From Berghia stephanieae (lineage: Eukaryota > Mollusca > Gastropoda > Nudibranchia > Aeolidiidae), in the NCBI GenBank assembly GCA_034508935.3, contig CM067442.1:84031448-84095447 (forward strand): a stretch of 64,000 bases of DNA, read 5' to 3'. The position numbers and the translations under genes are program-made. The notes below the pieces were generated by a model. That model was not told the origin of the DNA. It was given only the letters and a program-made list of their open reading frames with translations, and did not search any database. Positions 33,313 to 44,867 of this stretch are shown piece after piece. Each line of letters begins with the position of its first letter. Position 1 is the first letter of the stretch.

Positions 33313-33734
33313 GCTACAGCACATGAATATTCTAAACATGCCCAAGTTATATATGAGTTCATTGTGTTATCAACCATTGAATATACTGGCTTGAACCAGA
33401 TGTCGAATATTGTTCTTAAGTCAAAATAGTTGAAATGGCCAATTTTGAGTTATTGTCAGGTTAAAAGACTGCATATATTATGTTTCTTAACTAAATAGTT
33501 CGATTAATTAATGCCAATGAACATCATATCTCATTCGTCTATAGTGGACCATTCATCGTATTTTGTTGATAAAGAGGAAAGCCAGACCGTCCTCACCATT
33601 TGTCTTTGTAACTTCTATTCCATTGTACAAATGCTATTTGTTTCATCGAGTTTCAATCAGAAACATTTGCATTATACAGCCGTCCTTGTATTCTTTTTCA
33701 CATGAATAAGAAAACGATAGTTTGATTTAGTCTA
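33313..33734. other. No gene seen
   Basis: Unique DNA; a 64-codon frame at 33511 has no motif. Confidence 0.4.
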
Positions 33735-33988
33735 TTATAATGCCGTAAGCTGAAAAACACATTTTTAAAACTTTTGGCCGGAAAACTCGTCTTTCAAATA
33801 TCGATCGATTAAAATGAAAATGACTCTCATCTTATCAAAAACTCAGAAACCTGGAACTTCGAGAAAGTCTCAGGTTTGTGTGTTTTCGACAAAGCATGGG
33901 CTATTTTGATCGGTCGATATAATTTGAAGGACGAGGTTTCTGGTCATAATTTTTAAAAACGTGATTTTCTTTTCAGAACACGAACACG
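33735..33988. mobile_element. PAL1 element, near full length
   Basis: Left arm TTTTGGCCGGAAAACTCGTC, AAATATCGATCGATTAAAAT, ACTCTCATCTTATCAAAAAC; centre CCTGGAACTTCGAGAAAGTC; right arm TCGATATAATTTGAAGGACG, TTTCTGGTCATAATTTTTAA, ending near CGAACACGACAG. Confidence 0.88.
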
Positions 33989-34282
33989 ACAGTATAATCC
34001 CAAATTCAGCTTGGTTCTCGTATTCTTGTCGTAAACTATAGACTACGTGAATAGACGAGCATCAATCAAATAAGTCTGGAAGAGACGTGCACGTTCTGGG
34101 AGTGTCTAAACATTCATCAAGAGGGCCAAGGTTTTGGGTATCGCTGGGCTAAATAACGTGTATCTTGTTTACATCGACAAAATGCATATTTCCACTATGG
34201 CCAGGTCTTATTTGACATGTTGATAACCGTGGAATCTTACAGTTCTAGACAAATTCTAACAAAATCTAAGACATTAGGACAT

Positions 34283-34452
34283 TAAAGGTGGCCAAATTTT
34301 TTAATGCGTATATTTTCCAGACTATGACAAGCGAAATTCCAGGTTAGAGAGTTTTTGTAGAGATGAGGGTCAAATAAATTGATCGATATTTGAAGGACGA
34401 GATTTCTGGCCAAAATTTTAAATACGTCTTTTTTCCAGAGGACAACAGTAAT
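34283..34452. mobile_element. PAL1 right arm preceded by a second right-arm end
   Basis: 34283-34330 is an end piece (TGGCCAAATTTTTTAATGCG, ATTTTCCAGACTATGAC). 34335-34450 is a whole right arm (GTTAGAGAGTTTTTGTAGAG, ATGAGGGTCAAATAAATTGA, GAAGGACGAGATTTCTGGCC, TTTTTTCCAGAGGACAACAG). This suggests two partial copies joined in tandem. Confidence 0.78.
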
Positions 34453-36429
34453 CTGGTTAATATAGTAAATTACAATCGAAGACACAAGCATGAATTAATT
34501 GTGAGGAAATGTCTTTGGTCATGCACAATGTGTCAATGGCCTCAATACACTTAACTCTGAAGGAGAAACTATGGAAATTGTACACATTGAAGAGGTTAAT
34601 GGAGAAATAAAGAGGTAAATTTTGTAACGTCACAAAAACATTTTGATTTATATGAAAAACAACAGATTCCGAACTCTCATTTTATGAATAGTGCTAAAGA
34701 TCAAGATGAATATCAACAGAGCAACATCGAATTTTCTTTTACAACTGAAAGATATAGGTGAAATATAGAAAAAGAAGAACGATGAAAGATAGCTTCAAAT
34801 TTATGATTTTTAGATACCCTGCTATTTCCATTCCTAAAAAATCCCAGAAAACATTGGTGACCCACAATTGAATACATTTACGTAGTAAAATGGAAAAGAC
34901 GACGATGGCACACTGTTGTATACAATTAAATAATAAGAGGGGAATTCCAGGACAAAGCATGATTAATAGGATAACCGCCTTCGGTTTAGTCCAATCTATC
35001 TATCGCCCCTTCAGAATCTTCTTCAATGTCAAGGACTTGCGTGAAGAGACGAGGTCCAATCAAATTGTCAAATAGTGTCTGAGAAGAGAGAGGAGAGAGC
35101 GGTTGCATTTCCGGGAAATCGTGAGGGATGGCACGAAAAGTGTGTAGAGGGACAGACAACAATTTCTGTGACAACTCCTCTTATCCACAACGCTGGTGGC
35201 TAAAGGACCTCTTATCAAATCAAATCAATACAAGGATAATAACAATACTACTACTAATAAAAATATTATATTGCCAGAAGTAGGACCGAGATATTACAGC
35301 TAACCACGGAGGTAATAAATCTGGATTATGTTGGGGGTTTTTTAGGTGAGGGTAAGTAGATTTAATAATGAGATTGTTATTGATTACGAGAGGATAAATG
35401 GTGCAGACTAAACATAGAACAAACAGGAAGCGGAAGAGGAGAGCAGTAACTGATAAAACAAAAAGAGATTGAAGGAGTAGGAGGAAATGTCTAAAAGATG
35501 GATAAAAAGATTAAAACGGAACAAAAGACGGCGTGGAGGCAGAAATCAAGACAATTACAAAGACGAATAACAAATTCACGAGTCCATTGTAAATTTCTTT
35601 CATTGTTTTCTCTCTTTAAATTTCATATCCCTTGAAGAATCTTATCTAAAACTTAAATATGATCCTGTGGCTCAGTCTTACCACCATAATGGAAAGAAAC
35701 GACTCCTTACAACTCCCTGACCACCAGAATACAAGGAATTCTAGGTAAAGACCAGTAATCAGCAAATTACAACAGACGGGGGAAGGGGGGGGGGGTGTTT
35801 CCAACAAACTTAAACTACATCTTTTACGTTTTGGCCAGTTATGTTGTATTTTATATACCAAACGATTATTAATGACTCTAAATTGCCAAAAATTCTCTTG
35901 AATTGGAATTCAAATAATCTGTGACCAATCAATGCGTTTAGTAAAGTATTTCTGGCTAAAATTGAAAAAGATGTTTTGCCAGTCTATAGTAAATAAGTAC
36001 GTTACTACTGGAATATACCCAACCCTGGAAATTAGCATTGGGATTTGCACTGCGTATAGTAATATAACCGGACATTATCTTTAATTAGACATAAGCCCAT
36101 GACGTGCGATCTTTCAGAAAGGCAGGGAGGGAGGGATCGCTATATTACATGTACTAGCTCTCGACAAAGCCAATATTTGTAACACTTCCACTTTTTGACA
36201 GCGGTAGAATTTAAAAAATAAGTTTGCTGCCGAACATTAGAAAAGGCTGTCTTTATATTGGCCTGGCCAGGATTTTTTTCCTTCTGAGATTGATATATTA
36301 AGATGACTTGCGGCCTCTTAAGCAAATTCTCATAATTGTGACTTCGAAGAATTTAATCATGTTTGATACATTGAGTGTTTTCGTACTTTATGGACATCTC
36401 AAGTATAAATCACTGGCCAAATTGATTTT
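34453..36429. other. 2 kb without recognised gene or repeat
   Basis: Short plus and minus frames (34739-35174) lack known motifs. Poly-G near 35780. Confidence 0.4.
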
Positions 36430-36545
36430 TAAAAATCATTTTAAACACGACGAGGATCATCTAAATCTATCAATATTTGAAGGACGCGTTTTCTGACCAA
36501 ATTTATAAATAAGTGCCTTTTTAAAGTACGGAAGTTAACTGGTTG
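36430..36545. mobile_element. PAL1 half element (right arm)
   Basis: CGAGGATCATCTAAATCTAT, TATTTGAAGGACGCGTTTTC, AAAGTACGGAAGTTAACTGG. Confidence 0.8.
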
Positions 36546-36572
36546 ATTTTAATTTTGTTCTCTTTTTTATTG

Positions 36573-36755
36573 GGGGGAAGGCGTAGTATGTTGCCGTTTT
36601 ATCCAATGTGTCTCCTCATAACGGGCAGGGATGCACGTGTGTCTTCTATCGCCTATATCTGTTTTCCAGGTTGCTTTCTGTGTCTTGGAGTGATATTACT
36701 TGGTTTAGTCGTGGCTTGGAGTGAAACAGTCAAATGTGTAGTCATAATTTTGTAG
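36573..36755 (+). CDS. Candidate terminal exon with one membrane segment (weak)
   Basis: A frame ending at TAG (36753-36755) encodes a short polar start (LLITGRDARVSS) followed by a strongly hydrophobic helix (IAYICFPGCFLCLGVILLGL, then VVAWSE) and a short tail. Possible acceptors lie before it (GGGGGAAG near 36581) or inside it (TCTGTTTTCCAG at 36659-36670, which would make the exon shorter but keep most of the helix). ATTAAA follows about 45 bases after the stop. I do not recognise the protein. The T-rich composition alone can create such helices, so this is a candidate only. Confidence 0.2.
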   Translation, partial: GGRRSMLPFYPMCLLITGRDARVSSIAYICFPGCFLCLGVILLGLVVAWSETVKCVVIIL

Positions 36756-37504
36756 AGAGGATTTTTTTGCCTTTGTAAATGTTCTCTCTGTTATGTAATA
36801 TTAAAATTTTGGTTTTGAATATCATTGTTTATACGCATTTGAATGTATTGCTCGTAGTGGGATCCTGTAGGCCTACTTATGTTTAGATGAGATCTTTTAG
36901 GTAATTCCAAACTAAGTGTATTTATAGTATATTGTAGAAATCGACATCTGATCCGTGCCCAATTGAATCATTCCTCTTTGTCTTACTTTTTCTCTTGAAC
37001 TTTTTCATTCTAAATCTAAGAATATTTTACTCCCATTTTCTTCTCTTATCTGGCAGTAAAACGACATAAACGCCTCATATGAGCCATTAAAACCTTTAAA
37101 ACAAACTTGAGGTTAATTTAGAACGAGTTCCAGCCTCTTCTTTCTGTTTTTTTTATTCAGGTTAGAAGGTCAAGCATGTTCTCCTAACACCTTCCAGTAA
37201 GAGGTTGATGAGCTACCCTAGACCCTTGCCCTAGTGATTATATCATTAGTGCCCGCACACTTTAAGCTTTGGAAATTATAGTATAGTCATCGATATGTTT
37301 AATATCTGACCTACTAGCCGTAACCTTTCTTTCATAACCTACATAGTATACCGTCTATACAGCCTTGAATTCTACTGTTCTCTAGGGTGTAATTCTTCTA
37401 ACACAGTGTCCATGCCAATGGCTTGTTATGTTGACTCAATGGAGACATTATAGGAAAAAGTAATAGTAGTGAATAAATTAACATCAAACGCGATAAGATT
37501 TTTT
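36756..37504. other. No gene seen
   Basis: Unique AT-rich DNA. Confidence 0.4.
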
Positions 37505-37511
37505 TAAACAA

Positions 37512-37597
37512 AGAAGAGGAGGAGGAAGAAGAAGAAGAAGAAGAAGAAGAAGAAGAAGAGAGAAGAAGAAGAAGAAAGAAGAAGAAGAAGAAGAAGG

Positions 37598-37661
<64 letters not shown>
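37512..37661. repeat. (GAA)n-(GAT)n compound microsatellite
   Basis: GAA with GAGA slips to about 37596, then pure GAT to about 37661. The abrupt switch of one base per unit suggests a point change followed by re-expansion. Confidence 0.96.
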
Positions 37662-37664
<3 letters not shown>

Positions 37665-37892
37665 AAGGGAGAGGTGGAGACGGAAGGTCTATATAAAATA
37701 TCCTTACATAATCTTCAATTGCTCATTAAATGGCACGTGCACACGAATAAAATACACAAGGGACAACGAATCGATTTCCAGTAATAAATTGCTTGTTTGT
37801 TTTCCATTGTCTGCTTTTGTGAGATGGTGTATAATATTTATGTATGTATTTAAATGTATGCTTGTATGTGTGTATGTATGAGAGAGAGATAA

Positions 37893-37894
<2 letters not shown>

Positions 37895-37923
<29 letters not shown>
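37895..37923. repeat. (TG)n microsatellite
   Basis: About 14 TG units, preceded by a GAGAGA stretch and followed by TATG variants. Confidence 0.95.
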
Positions 37924-37927
<4 letters not shown>

Positions 37928-38095
37928 CTATGTGTGTACGTGCATGAGTGCTTGAGTGTTTGTTTAGCCTTCTTTAAACTATTTGCAATTCGATTCCATG
38001 TGTTTTGTTTGCTCACGTTATGACATATTGCGATACAGTGATGCTATGCAAAGATATAGTCTTTATAGAGTCATGAGATCCACGGGAAACAGGGC

Positions 38096-38215
38096 CTAAT
38101 TGTCTAGTTTCTGTATAGGCATCAACAATTGCTTGCTATCATTTTAACGAACGGCATTATTTCATAAAGCACTCTTTATCAGATACATCGAAGCCTGTTA
38201 TCCAACCACAACTAT
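38096..38215 (-). mobile_element. SINE-C body fragment
   Basis: AACAATTGCTTGCTATCATT, TTTCATAAAGCACTCTTTAT and GCCTGTTATCCAAC follow the order of the SINE-C body seen at 24530-24620. Confidence 0.55.
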
Positions 38216-38319
38216 TGTAATATTATGCCTATGTGAAGCTATTTTGAGAGAAACTTGCCGTAAACTCGCAATATTTGGGGGAAAATAAAGGCGATTACGA
38301 ACAGGCACTCATACAGAAA

Positions 38320-38618
38320 ATTGAGCTTTTATATAGCGCAATATCCACTAAAAAGTGCTCAAATCGCTTTACAAGGAGTCCCTGGTCAACAGCAACACTT
38401 AACATTTGGGACGAGACTTTACGCCTGTAAGGCGATATTACATTTTTTTTTCGGCTAGGGGTAACGCTGTTAATGGCTATGTATTCATTTTACACCTGAG
38501 TACGGTGAGAGAAAGTAAGTAAAGAGCCTTTTCCAAGGACTCTGCGTCGAGCGAGGCTCGAACCCAGGACCTTCCGGTCCGAAAGCGAGTGTCATACCAC
38601 TAGACCGCATAGCCGCAT
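38320..38618 (-). mobile_element. SINE-A reference copy, full length
   Basis: All parts are present on the minus strand. Head: GCGGCTATGCGGTCTAGTGG (A box), TATGACACTCGCTTTCGGAC, CCTGGGTTCGAGCCTCGCTC (B box). Body: AGTCCTTGGAAAAGGCTCTT, CTCACCGTACTCAGGTGTAA, AATATCGCCTTACAGGCGTA. Tail: CTTGTAAAGCGATTTGAGCA, TTTAGTGGATATTGCGCTAT, ATAAAAGC. The head resembles a tRNA-Pro with a CGG anticodon position. RNA polymerase III transcription is expected from the internal boxes; mobilisation would need a LINE that recognises the tail. Confidence 0.95.
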
Positions 38619-38999
38619 CTACTATAATTATTATGTATTGTGGAAATTAGCAAACGATAAGTAATGAAATATAAGTTACAATAATATATTGAACGACGAC
38701 ACGATGAATAAAACACGAAGGACGAATGAGAGATGTGAGAATGGCGCAGTTAAGGTGAATAAACAAATAATGATGGGACAGGAAATTGAATGCTACTTTA
38801 TAAGGAATCGCAGTTAAAATATAACAATAAATATTAATTGAAGGTGTACAACTGATGAAATTATTTTAAAAGGGGGGAAATGTGCGTCTTGTAGTAAGTA
38901 TAGAATGTAAAATAAGATAAAATGTAGACAATAGTTGAAAATTGATAAAGTGGAATTAGCATGAAGTTTTACAAATGTCTGGGATAGTAGTACAAATTA
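38619..38999. other. No gene seen
   Basis: Unique AT-rich DNA. Confidence 0.4.
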
Positions 39000-39063
39000 T
39001 ATAATTAGTGGCAGCAGTAGCAACAGCAGCAGTAGTTGTAGTAGTAGAAGTAGTAGTAGTAGC

Positions 39064-39095
<32 letters not shown>

Positions 39096-39113
39096 GAGTA
39101 GTAGTAGTGTAGT

Positions 39114-39185
<72 letters not shown>

Positions 39186-39195
39186 TAGTAGTAGT

Positions 39196-39230
<35 letters not shown>

Positions 39231-39248
39231 TGTAGTAGTAGTAGTAGT

Positions 39249-39338
<90 letters not shown>

Positions 39339-39341
39339 ACG
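39000..39341. repeat. (TAG)n microsatellite
   Basis: CAG/TAG mixtures at the left edge grade into long pure TAG with TGTAG and AAG slips. The left edge is the older, more mutated end. Confidence 0.96.
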
Positions 39342-39699
39342 GTGGTAATGTTAGTCCTGTGTTATATGAGGAACAGATGATGGAAATTAGCATTGATCGA
39401 GACGAATATTTTATTATGAACGATACAATCGGCAGCATGGTGGCCATATGACAATTCCCAAGGCCAAGGTCGAATTAAGGATCGATCATTACCCCCCAGA
39501 AAATATTCTAAATAACAATTTGAGTCAACGGGTGATAGAATTACTCTTAATTTAAACCAAGTCTGCTAGTTTCTCAATGATCGATATATAAAAAATACTT
39601 TTACAATTTTAAGATTTGCCAGTAATGTAATGTTCGTTGGAATAATTTAACATGGGCTGTGCGAACAATTATATAAGTCGTATGTTCAGTTCCTTAAAT
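39342..39699. other. No gene seen; weak PAL1-like words
   Basis: CAATGATCGATATATAAAAA and TAAGATTTGCCAGTAATG near 39580-39630 recall PAL1 but are too short to call. Confidence 0.35.
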
Positions 39700-39842
39700 G
39701 AAAGTCTTTCTTAAAGTCCAGGTTAGAGAGTTTTTGCCAAGATGAGAGTCATTTAATTCGATCGATAATTGAAGGACGAGTTTTCTGGCCAAATTTTTAA
39801 AAACGTGTCTTTCCAGAGTACGCAGTTCATAAACTGTTAAAA
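39700..39842. mobile_element. PAL1 half element (right arm)
   Basis: GTTAGAGAGTTTTTGCCAAG, ATGAGAGTCATTTAATTCGA, GAAGGACGAGTTTTCTGGCC, TTTCCAGAGTACGCAGTTCA, ending CTGTTAA. Confidence 0.84.
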
Positions 39843-39987
39843 CATTCTAACATAATTGTTCAAACTCGTCATGATAAAATGGTTCTAATTAAGTGGAATG
39901 TCTGATTTCCATTACTTACGACATCCAACAACATTCATAAACAGCCTAAAGGGATCCCTTTAGAGCTCGATGATTCTCTGGACTTCT

Positions 39988-40007
39988 CTCCCTCCCCTCT
40001 CTCTCCC

Positions 40008-40069
<62 letters not shown>
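39988..40069. repeat. (TC)n microsatellite
   Basis: CCCTCTCTC variants then pure TC. Confidence 0.96.
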
Positions 40070-40072
<3 letters not shown>

Positions 40073-40209
40073 ACCTTAAAACGGATAAATTATAGTTTTC
40101 CAAATTGTTTGTAACCCTGTGCATATTTTTTTGAAGCTTGATCTACCTCAAATTATGGATGTGCTTTTCCCCAGATCTAAAATTCACCCAACATTTCTAT
40201 TACTTTAGT

Positions 40210-40318
40210 TTCTTTTTATGGATATAATGAGCCTCGAAGATAATTTCGAGATTTCGAGATTTTGAACCCATGTATTAAGTGTGTGAGTTTGACTCTCTTC
40301 CGACTGAGCCACAAAATA
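40210..40318 (-). mobile_element. tRNA-headed SINE head
   Basis: On the minus strand TTTGTGGCTCAGTCGGAAGA (A box) and CATGGGTTCAAAATCTCG (B box) with tRNA-like spacing. The downstream body is short and unassigned. Confidence 0.55.
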
Positions 40319-41323
40319 GAATAATATGATCCATAAGAAAATCCATTGTTTTGTTCGGGCAGCTTACTTTCCCGTATCTCATCATTGGCGTGTTGTCTTA
40401 ATAGGGATACTGAACGTCCACAATGACATTGTCGAGTGCAGGCAAACCGACTCAAAAACGGGATTCCCAAACCGCCCAATCTCTGAATGAGAGGACAAAT
40501 AGGACTTAATCAGGGATCAATCCCTAAGTCCCGGTACTGTCGAAGTTGGTGCCAGAAACAGTCAGCCAGCCACTATCAGCCGTCCAATGGTTTTCCCTGT
40601 TTGTGCCGTAATAGCGTTACAAAGATGGATGGACTTGCTTGGCAAACAACAACCCATGCGGAGGAAACGATTTTTCTAAAGAGGAGAAAAGGAAGCGCCA
40701 TGATTGACCTTTGGGGCACTATGTCAATGTCACGCACTCTTCGATGTTTTTATTTTCGTTTTGTTTCACTTCGTGATATCACTTTTTAAATACGACCATG
40801 ACAAAAGAAATAGAAAGATAATTCTTAGAAAGTGTGTAACCAAAAGATATGCCATAAAATTACAATGTAAAAAGAACTGGTCTATGTAATTGTTAAATAT
40901 TCAAACTTAGAAAATTTCTTGCAGCATAAAGTGAGCCCATTCTATGGCACTGTTTATGGCAAAGACTGCCAGAAAAGCAACCCAAATGAACAAGACAATT
41001 GCATAATAAAAAATAAATATCTTATTTATCATTCATTCAACTTTTTATTGGCAGATCTATGTATGTGGTAACTGTAAAGATCAACCAATACAATTATGAC
41101 CCTGGCAAATGAATCATTCGATTCCACAAATACTGTTAAGTTTTGTCTTTCTTGTCTGTATTTCCTTTAATTGAATTCAAGCGACATGTTTTGGTCGATA
41201 TTGATAATTGTTTCGTATGCAGAGCAATTTCAAAATTTGATATTGCGCATTCATGAATATTGTATAAGAATGTTCTCAAACTCACCTTTTCTCAAGCCTG
41301 ACCCTCCCCCTTTAACTCTCCCT
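40319..41323. other. No gene recognised
   Basis: A 100-codon plus-strand frame (40487-40789) contains Cys and Trp but matches no family I know, and no splice sites support it. Confidence 0.4.
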
Positions 41324-41461
<138 letters not shown>

Positions 41462-41577
41462 ATTCACTTTTACTTAATCTTTCATCATTCCAAATGGAAC
41501 AAAGTGAAAGAATTGTTTGCTTATTTTAAAGGAATGGAAGGCTTACAGCCCTACAGAGCATTATATTATTTTCATTA

Positions 41578-41594
41578 ATATTATTATTATTATT

Positions 41595-41644
<50 letters not shown>

Positions 41645-41662
41645 TATCAGCAGCAGCAGCAG

Positions 41663-41706
<44 letters not shown>
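41578..41706. repeat. (TTA)n-(ATC)n-(AGC)n compound microsatellite
   Basis: Short TTA, long ATC, five AGC units near 41647-41663, then ATC again. The three motifs differ by single substitutions. Confidence 0.96.
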
Positions 41707-41707
<1 letters not shown>

Positions 41708-41969
41708 AATTAAATGTAATAAAATATTTATTGCACATAAATGCAATTCTTATATCAGTTCATAATGCTAGGTCTGTAACTGAGTAAATTCAATGATATA
41801 TTTTAGAGTGTGAGTTCACTATGATGTACTTTTATTAATACGGTTGATAGGAACCAGAAACCAATATCAGACACGAATAACTAATCTCAAGATTCTTAGA
41901 TCTTTTTTATCCGACCGACCAGCCTGTGGATCCCCTGAGGGACTGTTGGAGACACGGGGCTAAAAGCAC

Positions 41970-42007
41970 TCACACACACATGCCCACACACCCAAACAAA
42001 CACCCAC

Positions 42008-42046
<39 letters not shown>
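41970..42046. repeat. (CA)n microsatellite
   Basis: Imperfect CACACATG-type start and pure CA at about 42008-42045. Confidence 0.95.
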
Positions 42047-42048
<2 letters not shown>

Positions 42049-42149
42049 ACAAACACAAATGCTAGCTTATATTTGTGTATTTGTGTTTTTTTTTAAAAGA
42101 AGAGAGAACCAATGACTATCACAAATATACAGTTGATATACAGACTCAG

Positions 42150-42410
42150 GGAGGTCCGAGATTTTAGAGTTTTTGCCAAGATGAGGAATACTGGGTAACG
42201 TAAATGTTGCTGCTCGAAGCTCGAAGAAATAAATAATATGAAATTGAATATAAGCTTCAATGTTATTATATTCAATTTTATATGATTTATTTATGCCAAG
42301 ATGAGGGTAACTTAAATCGATCGACATACATTTATTTAGGGACGAGTTTTCTGACCAAATGTTTAGATACGAGTTTTTTCCAGAGTCCGGCGGTTAACTG
42401 GTTAACGCTC
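42150..42410. mobile_element. PAL1 right arm with internal duplication or insertion
   Basis: TTTAGAGTTTTTGCCAAGAT, GAGG appears at 42157-42186 and GCCAAGATGAGGGTAACTTA again at 42295. The arm then completes with GGGACGAGTTTTCTGACC, CCAGAGTCCGGCGGTTAACT and GGTTAA. About 110 bp of AT-rich DNA separates the repeated words. Confidence 0.75.
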
Positions 42411-42765
42411 TTGTATATACGTCAAGTCTGGTTAATGCTGGACCACTTATTTGTCTTGGGACTTGAAAAGCGTAATGAAAAAATAACATTTCATCGATAG
42501 AGTAAGGTTTGGCGCGGCCTTCAGTTTTGTCTATTTAAACCATTGTGACAAATAAACCCTTTCGATTTTTTATTTCAGTTTTCATCAATGTCAATACATA
42601 GTTCTAGATATACAGTTTGGTCCGCTTTGCTTTGGTTCTTTATTGTTATTTTAAAATTATCGGGCGCGACTAACAAAAATTGTTTAATTTCAGAAGCCTG
42701 TAGTCGCCAGACAAAAGTTTGAAATTTACTAGAATAAAACCCATTTATTGCGAATTATGTACCCA
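42411..42765. other. No gene seen
   Basis: May contain the 3' end of the transposon relic that follows; no clear terminal repeat was identified. Confidence 0.35.
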
Positions 42766-43115
42766 ATTTTCAGGACGATTTTCTGAAAAATGTTAATTTT
42801 ACATTTTGTTTTAATAAATACACCGCATATTTGCCAAATCGAATATTTTGGGACGTAATTCTCAAAATTTTGATGTCATCTGTATAGAGAATAGCCCATG
42901 TTGCTTTATGACAATCCGTAAACTTTTTTTTCCCTATATCCAATTGATTTTCTAATGTCTTGAATAGTGATTTGATCCCATGCATTTTGAATTGGCTCTT
43001 CTAACTCTTCTTGAGTGTCAAACTTTGTACAACCCTTATGACCATGTTAGACACCAGTAACCCAATGCAATTGTCTATTGGATTCAAGTCAGGCTTCGTT
43101 GGAGGTCATTTAATT
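42766..43115 (-). pseudogene. Tc1/mariner-superfamily transposase relic
   Basis: On the minus strand PPTKPDLNPIDNCIG (about 43065-43108) is the SPDLNPIENLW signature that precedes the last catalytic acidic residue. About 40 codons on, in another frame, comes FDTQEELEEPIQNAWDQITI and QDIRKSI, the F-T-EEL...I..AW..I....I..SI end of these transposases. At least one frameshift lies between, and in-frame stops follow, so the copy is dead. Upstream (43115-43420) minus-strand sequence should hold the rest of the DDE domain, but I could not align it. No TIRs were found. Confidence 0.72.
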
Positions 43116-43508
43116 TTTGAAATATATCAAACATGATTTCTGCTTTATATTCAGATGTGAGTTATTGTTGGAAGTATACATTTATTTAGACTCTCACCAG
43201 ATCGGTCATTTGTTTTTGTTTTTTTTTTCAACACGACAAGACAACTGCCTGCATTAGTCACTCCACACTGATTTTAAAAGAAAGACGCAAGTTTGGAAAC
43301 TTCCGATATCACGGTTTTTGTACGATGGTTGCTATTATCGGCATAGTGACTCAACTGATTAAAGGTTTCTAATTAAACTGATTTATGGTATTATTCTTGT
43401 AGTTTGTTAACGTTTGAATGTTTTTAAAATCTGCTTCGCAATCTCGCACCCTATATAATTTTTATTCTGTTCTTGTTTAACTTTTTATCTCAGGATTTTT
43501 GGAGTAAT
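43116..43508. other. Probable upstream part of the transposase relic, unreadable
   Basis: The position fits the 5' two-thirds of the Tc1/mariner gene, but the frames are too broken to show motifs. A T-run at 43214-43228 interrupts it. Confidence 0.35.
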
Positions 43509-43572
43509 TGTGTGTTTGTGTGTGTGTGAGTGTGTGTGTCTGTGTGTGTGTGTGCGCGCGCGCGCCTGTGTG
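43509..43572. repeat. (TG)n-(CG)n tract, Z-DNA prone
   Basis: TG repeats with GAG and CTG slips, ending in GTGTGTGTGCGCGCGCGCGC. Alternating purine-pyrimidine throughout; the CG part is the strongest Z-DNA candidate in the window. Confidence 0.95.
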
Positions 43573-43707
43573 TTTTTATCTATATTTTCCAAATTCAATT
43601 TCATTTGCCTAAATTTCTAATAATTTTAATTATAATTTGCTTTCATTTTTGCGCATGGACAATAGCTATGCGATTTTTAAAATGTTTTTTGTTGTTTCAT
43701 TTTTTAA

Positions 43708-43800
43708 ATGTTGTTGTTGTTGTTGTTGTTGTTATTGTTATTATTGTTGTAATTGTTGTTGTTGTTGTTGCTGTTGTAATTGTTGTTGTCTTTTTTCTTA
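43708..43800. repeat. (TTG)n microsatellite
   Basis: TTG with TTA and TAATTG variants. Confidence 0.93.
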
Positions 43801-44417
43801 GGTTATTGTTGGTTGTTATTGGTTTTGTTTGTGAAGTGATAAAATGTATCAGCTAATTTTTACCTAAGAACTAGCTAACGTTTAAACTTCCTAAAAGTAA
43901 ACACACCAGTTCAGCAATCTATTCGATCTCAATCTTAATTGGAAACTCTCTAAAGGTTGCAGTTGGATATTTATTCTTAGTTTTGATATGTTGATTCTTG
44001 CTTGCTTGCTTTTTTTGTTATCCTGATTTGATATTATTGTTTGTTTGCTTGGTATTGTTTCTTTTTTTATTAGTCGTCTGGGGATTTTTGTTTGTTTCTT
44101 TCGTTGTATTTAAATTTACCATCTACCACCATTTGTTTTGTTAATTGACAATTCATTCTCCCTATATCACGTGTTTGAAGTTTTGATCTGGTACTATTAA
44201 GCGTTAATTACCCCTTTTTGCGTAAACTTCAGTCGATTATCTTGAACTTTGATGACCAATCGAGTTTGTTTATTCAGTCAATCTGATATCATCGGCTTAC
44301 CTGAGCTCTTTTGATATACAACTTATTAAGTCCCAATGGGTTGAATTCCTTCAGCCTTTTATCAAGTCTTGTATGAATCGTCAGATCATACTTTATAAAT
44401 ATCGTATTGCAAAAAAC
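43801..44417. other. No gene seen
   Basis: T-rich unique DNA with CTTGCTTGCTTT and GTTTGTTTG runs. Confidence 0.4.
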
Positions 44418-44690
44418 TAGAGCTTTTATATAGCGCAATATCAACTAAATGTGCTCATAGCGCTTTACAAAAGGGTCACTGACCAACAGCAACACGTAAC
44501 ATGTAGAACGAGAGAGGCGATATAAACCTTTTTCCGACAAAGTCAACGTTGTTAACGGCCAACTACTCATTTTACACCTGAGTACGGTGAGAGAATGTGA
44601 GTAAAGAGTAGTTTTCCAAGGACTAAACTATGCGCCGAGCGAGGCTCGAACCTTCAGATCCGAAAGCGAGTGTCATACCACTAGACTATA
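44418..44690 (-). mobile_element. SINE-A copy
   Basis: Tail, body and head are recognisable on the minus strand: TAGTCTAGTGGTATGACACT head, CTCACCGTACTCAGGTGTAA body, AAAGCGCTATGAGCACATTT tail. Short deletions are present in the B-box region and the middle body. A TATATATATT tract replaces the expected start of the head. Confidence 0.9.
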
Positions 44691-44867
44691 TATATATTAA
44701 TTTAGTATATTGTAAATGAAAATGAGCATCATTGTCGGATGTACTTTTCGTTTTTAACTTGAGATAAGAGAGACTTCCGAACTTTGTCGTGATGTATATG
44801 TATATATTTAACAAATAGTTTTACGTGTATGGCCTCACACTTAATTTATATAGAAATTGACCTTGAA

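Noticed and set aside
38530-38618. Functional tRNA-Pro gene at the SINE-A head
   Set aside because: A and B boxes are present but acceptor-stem pairing is absent and the segment continues into the SINE body, repeated at many loci.
40487-40789. 100-codon plus-strand frame
   Set aside because: No motif, no splice or promoter support; length is within chance for this composition.
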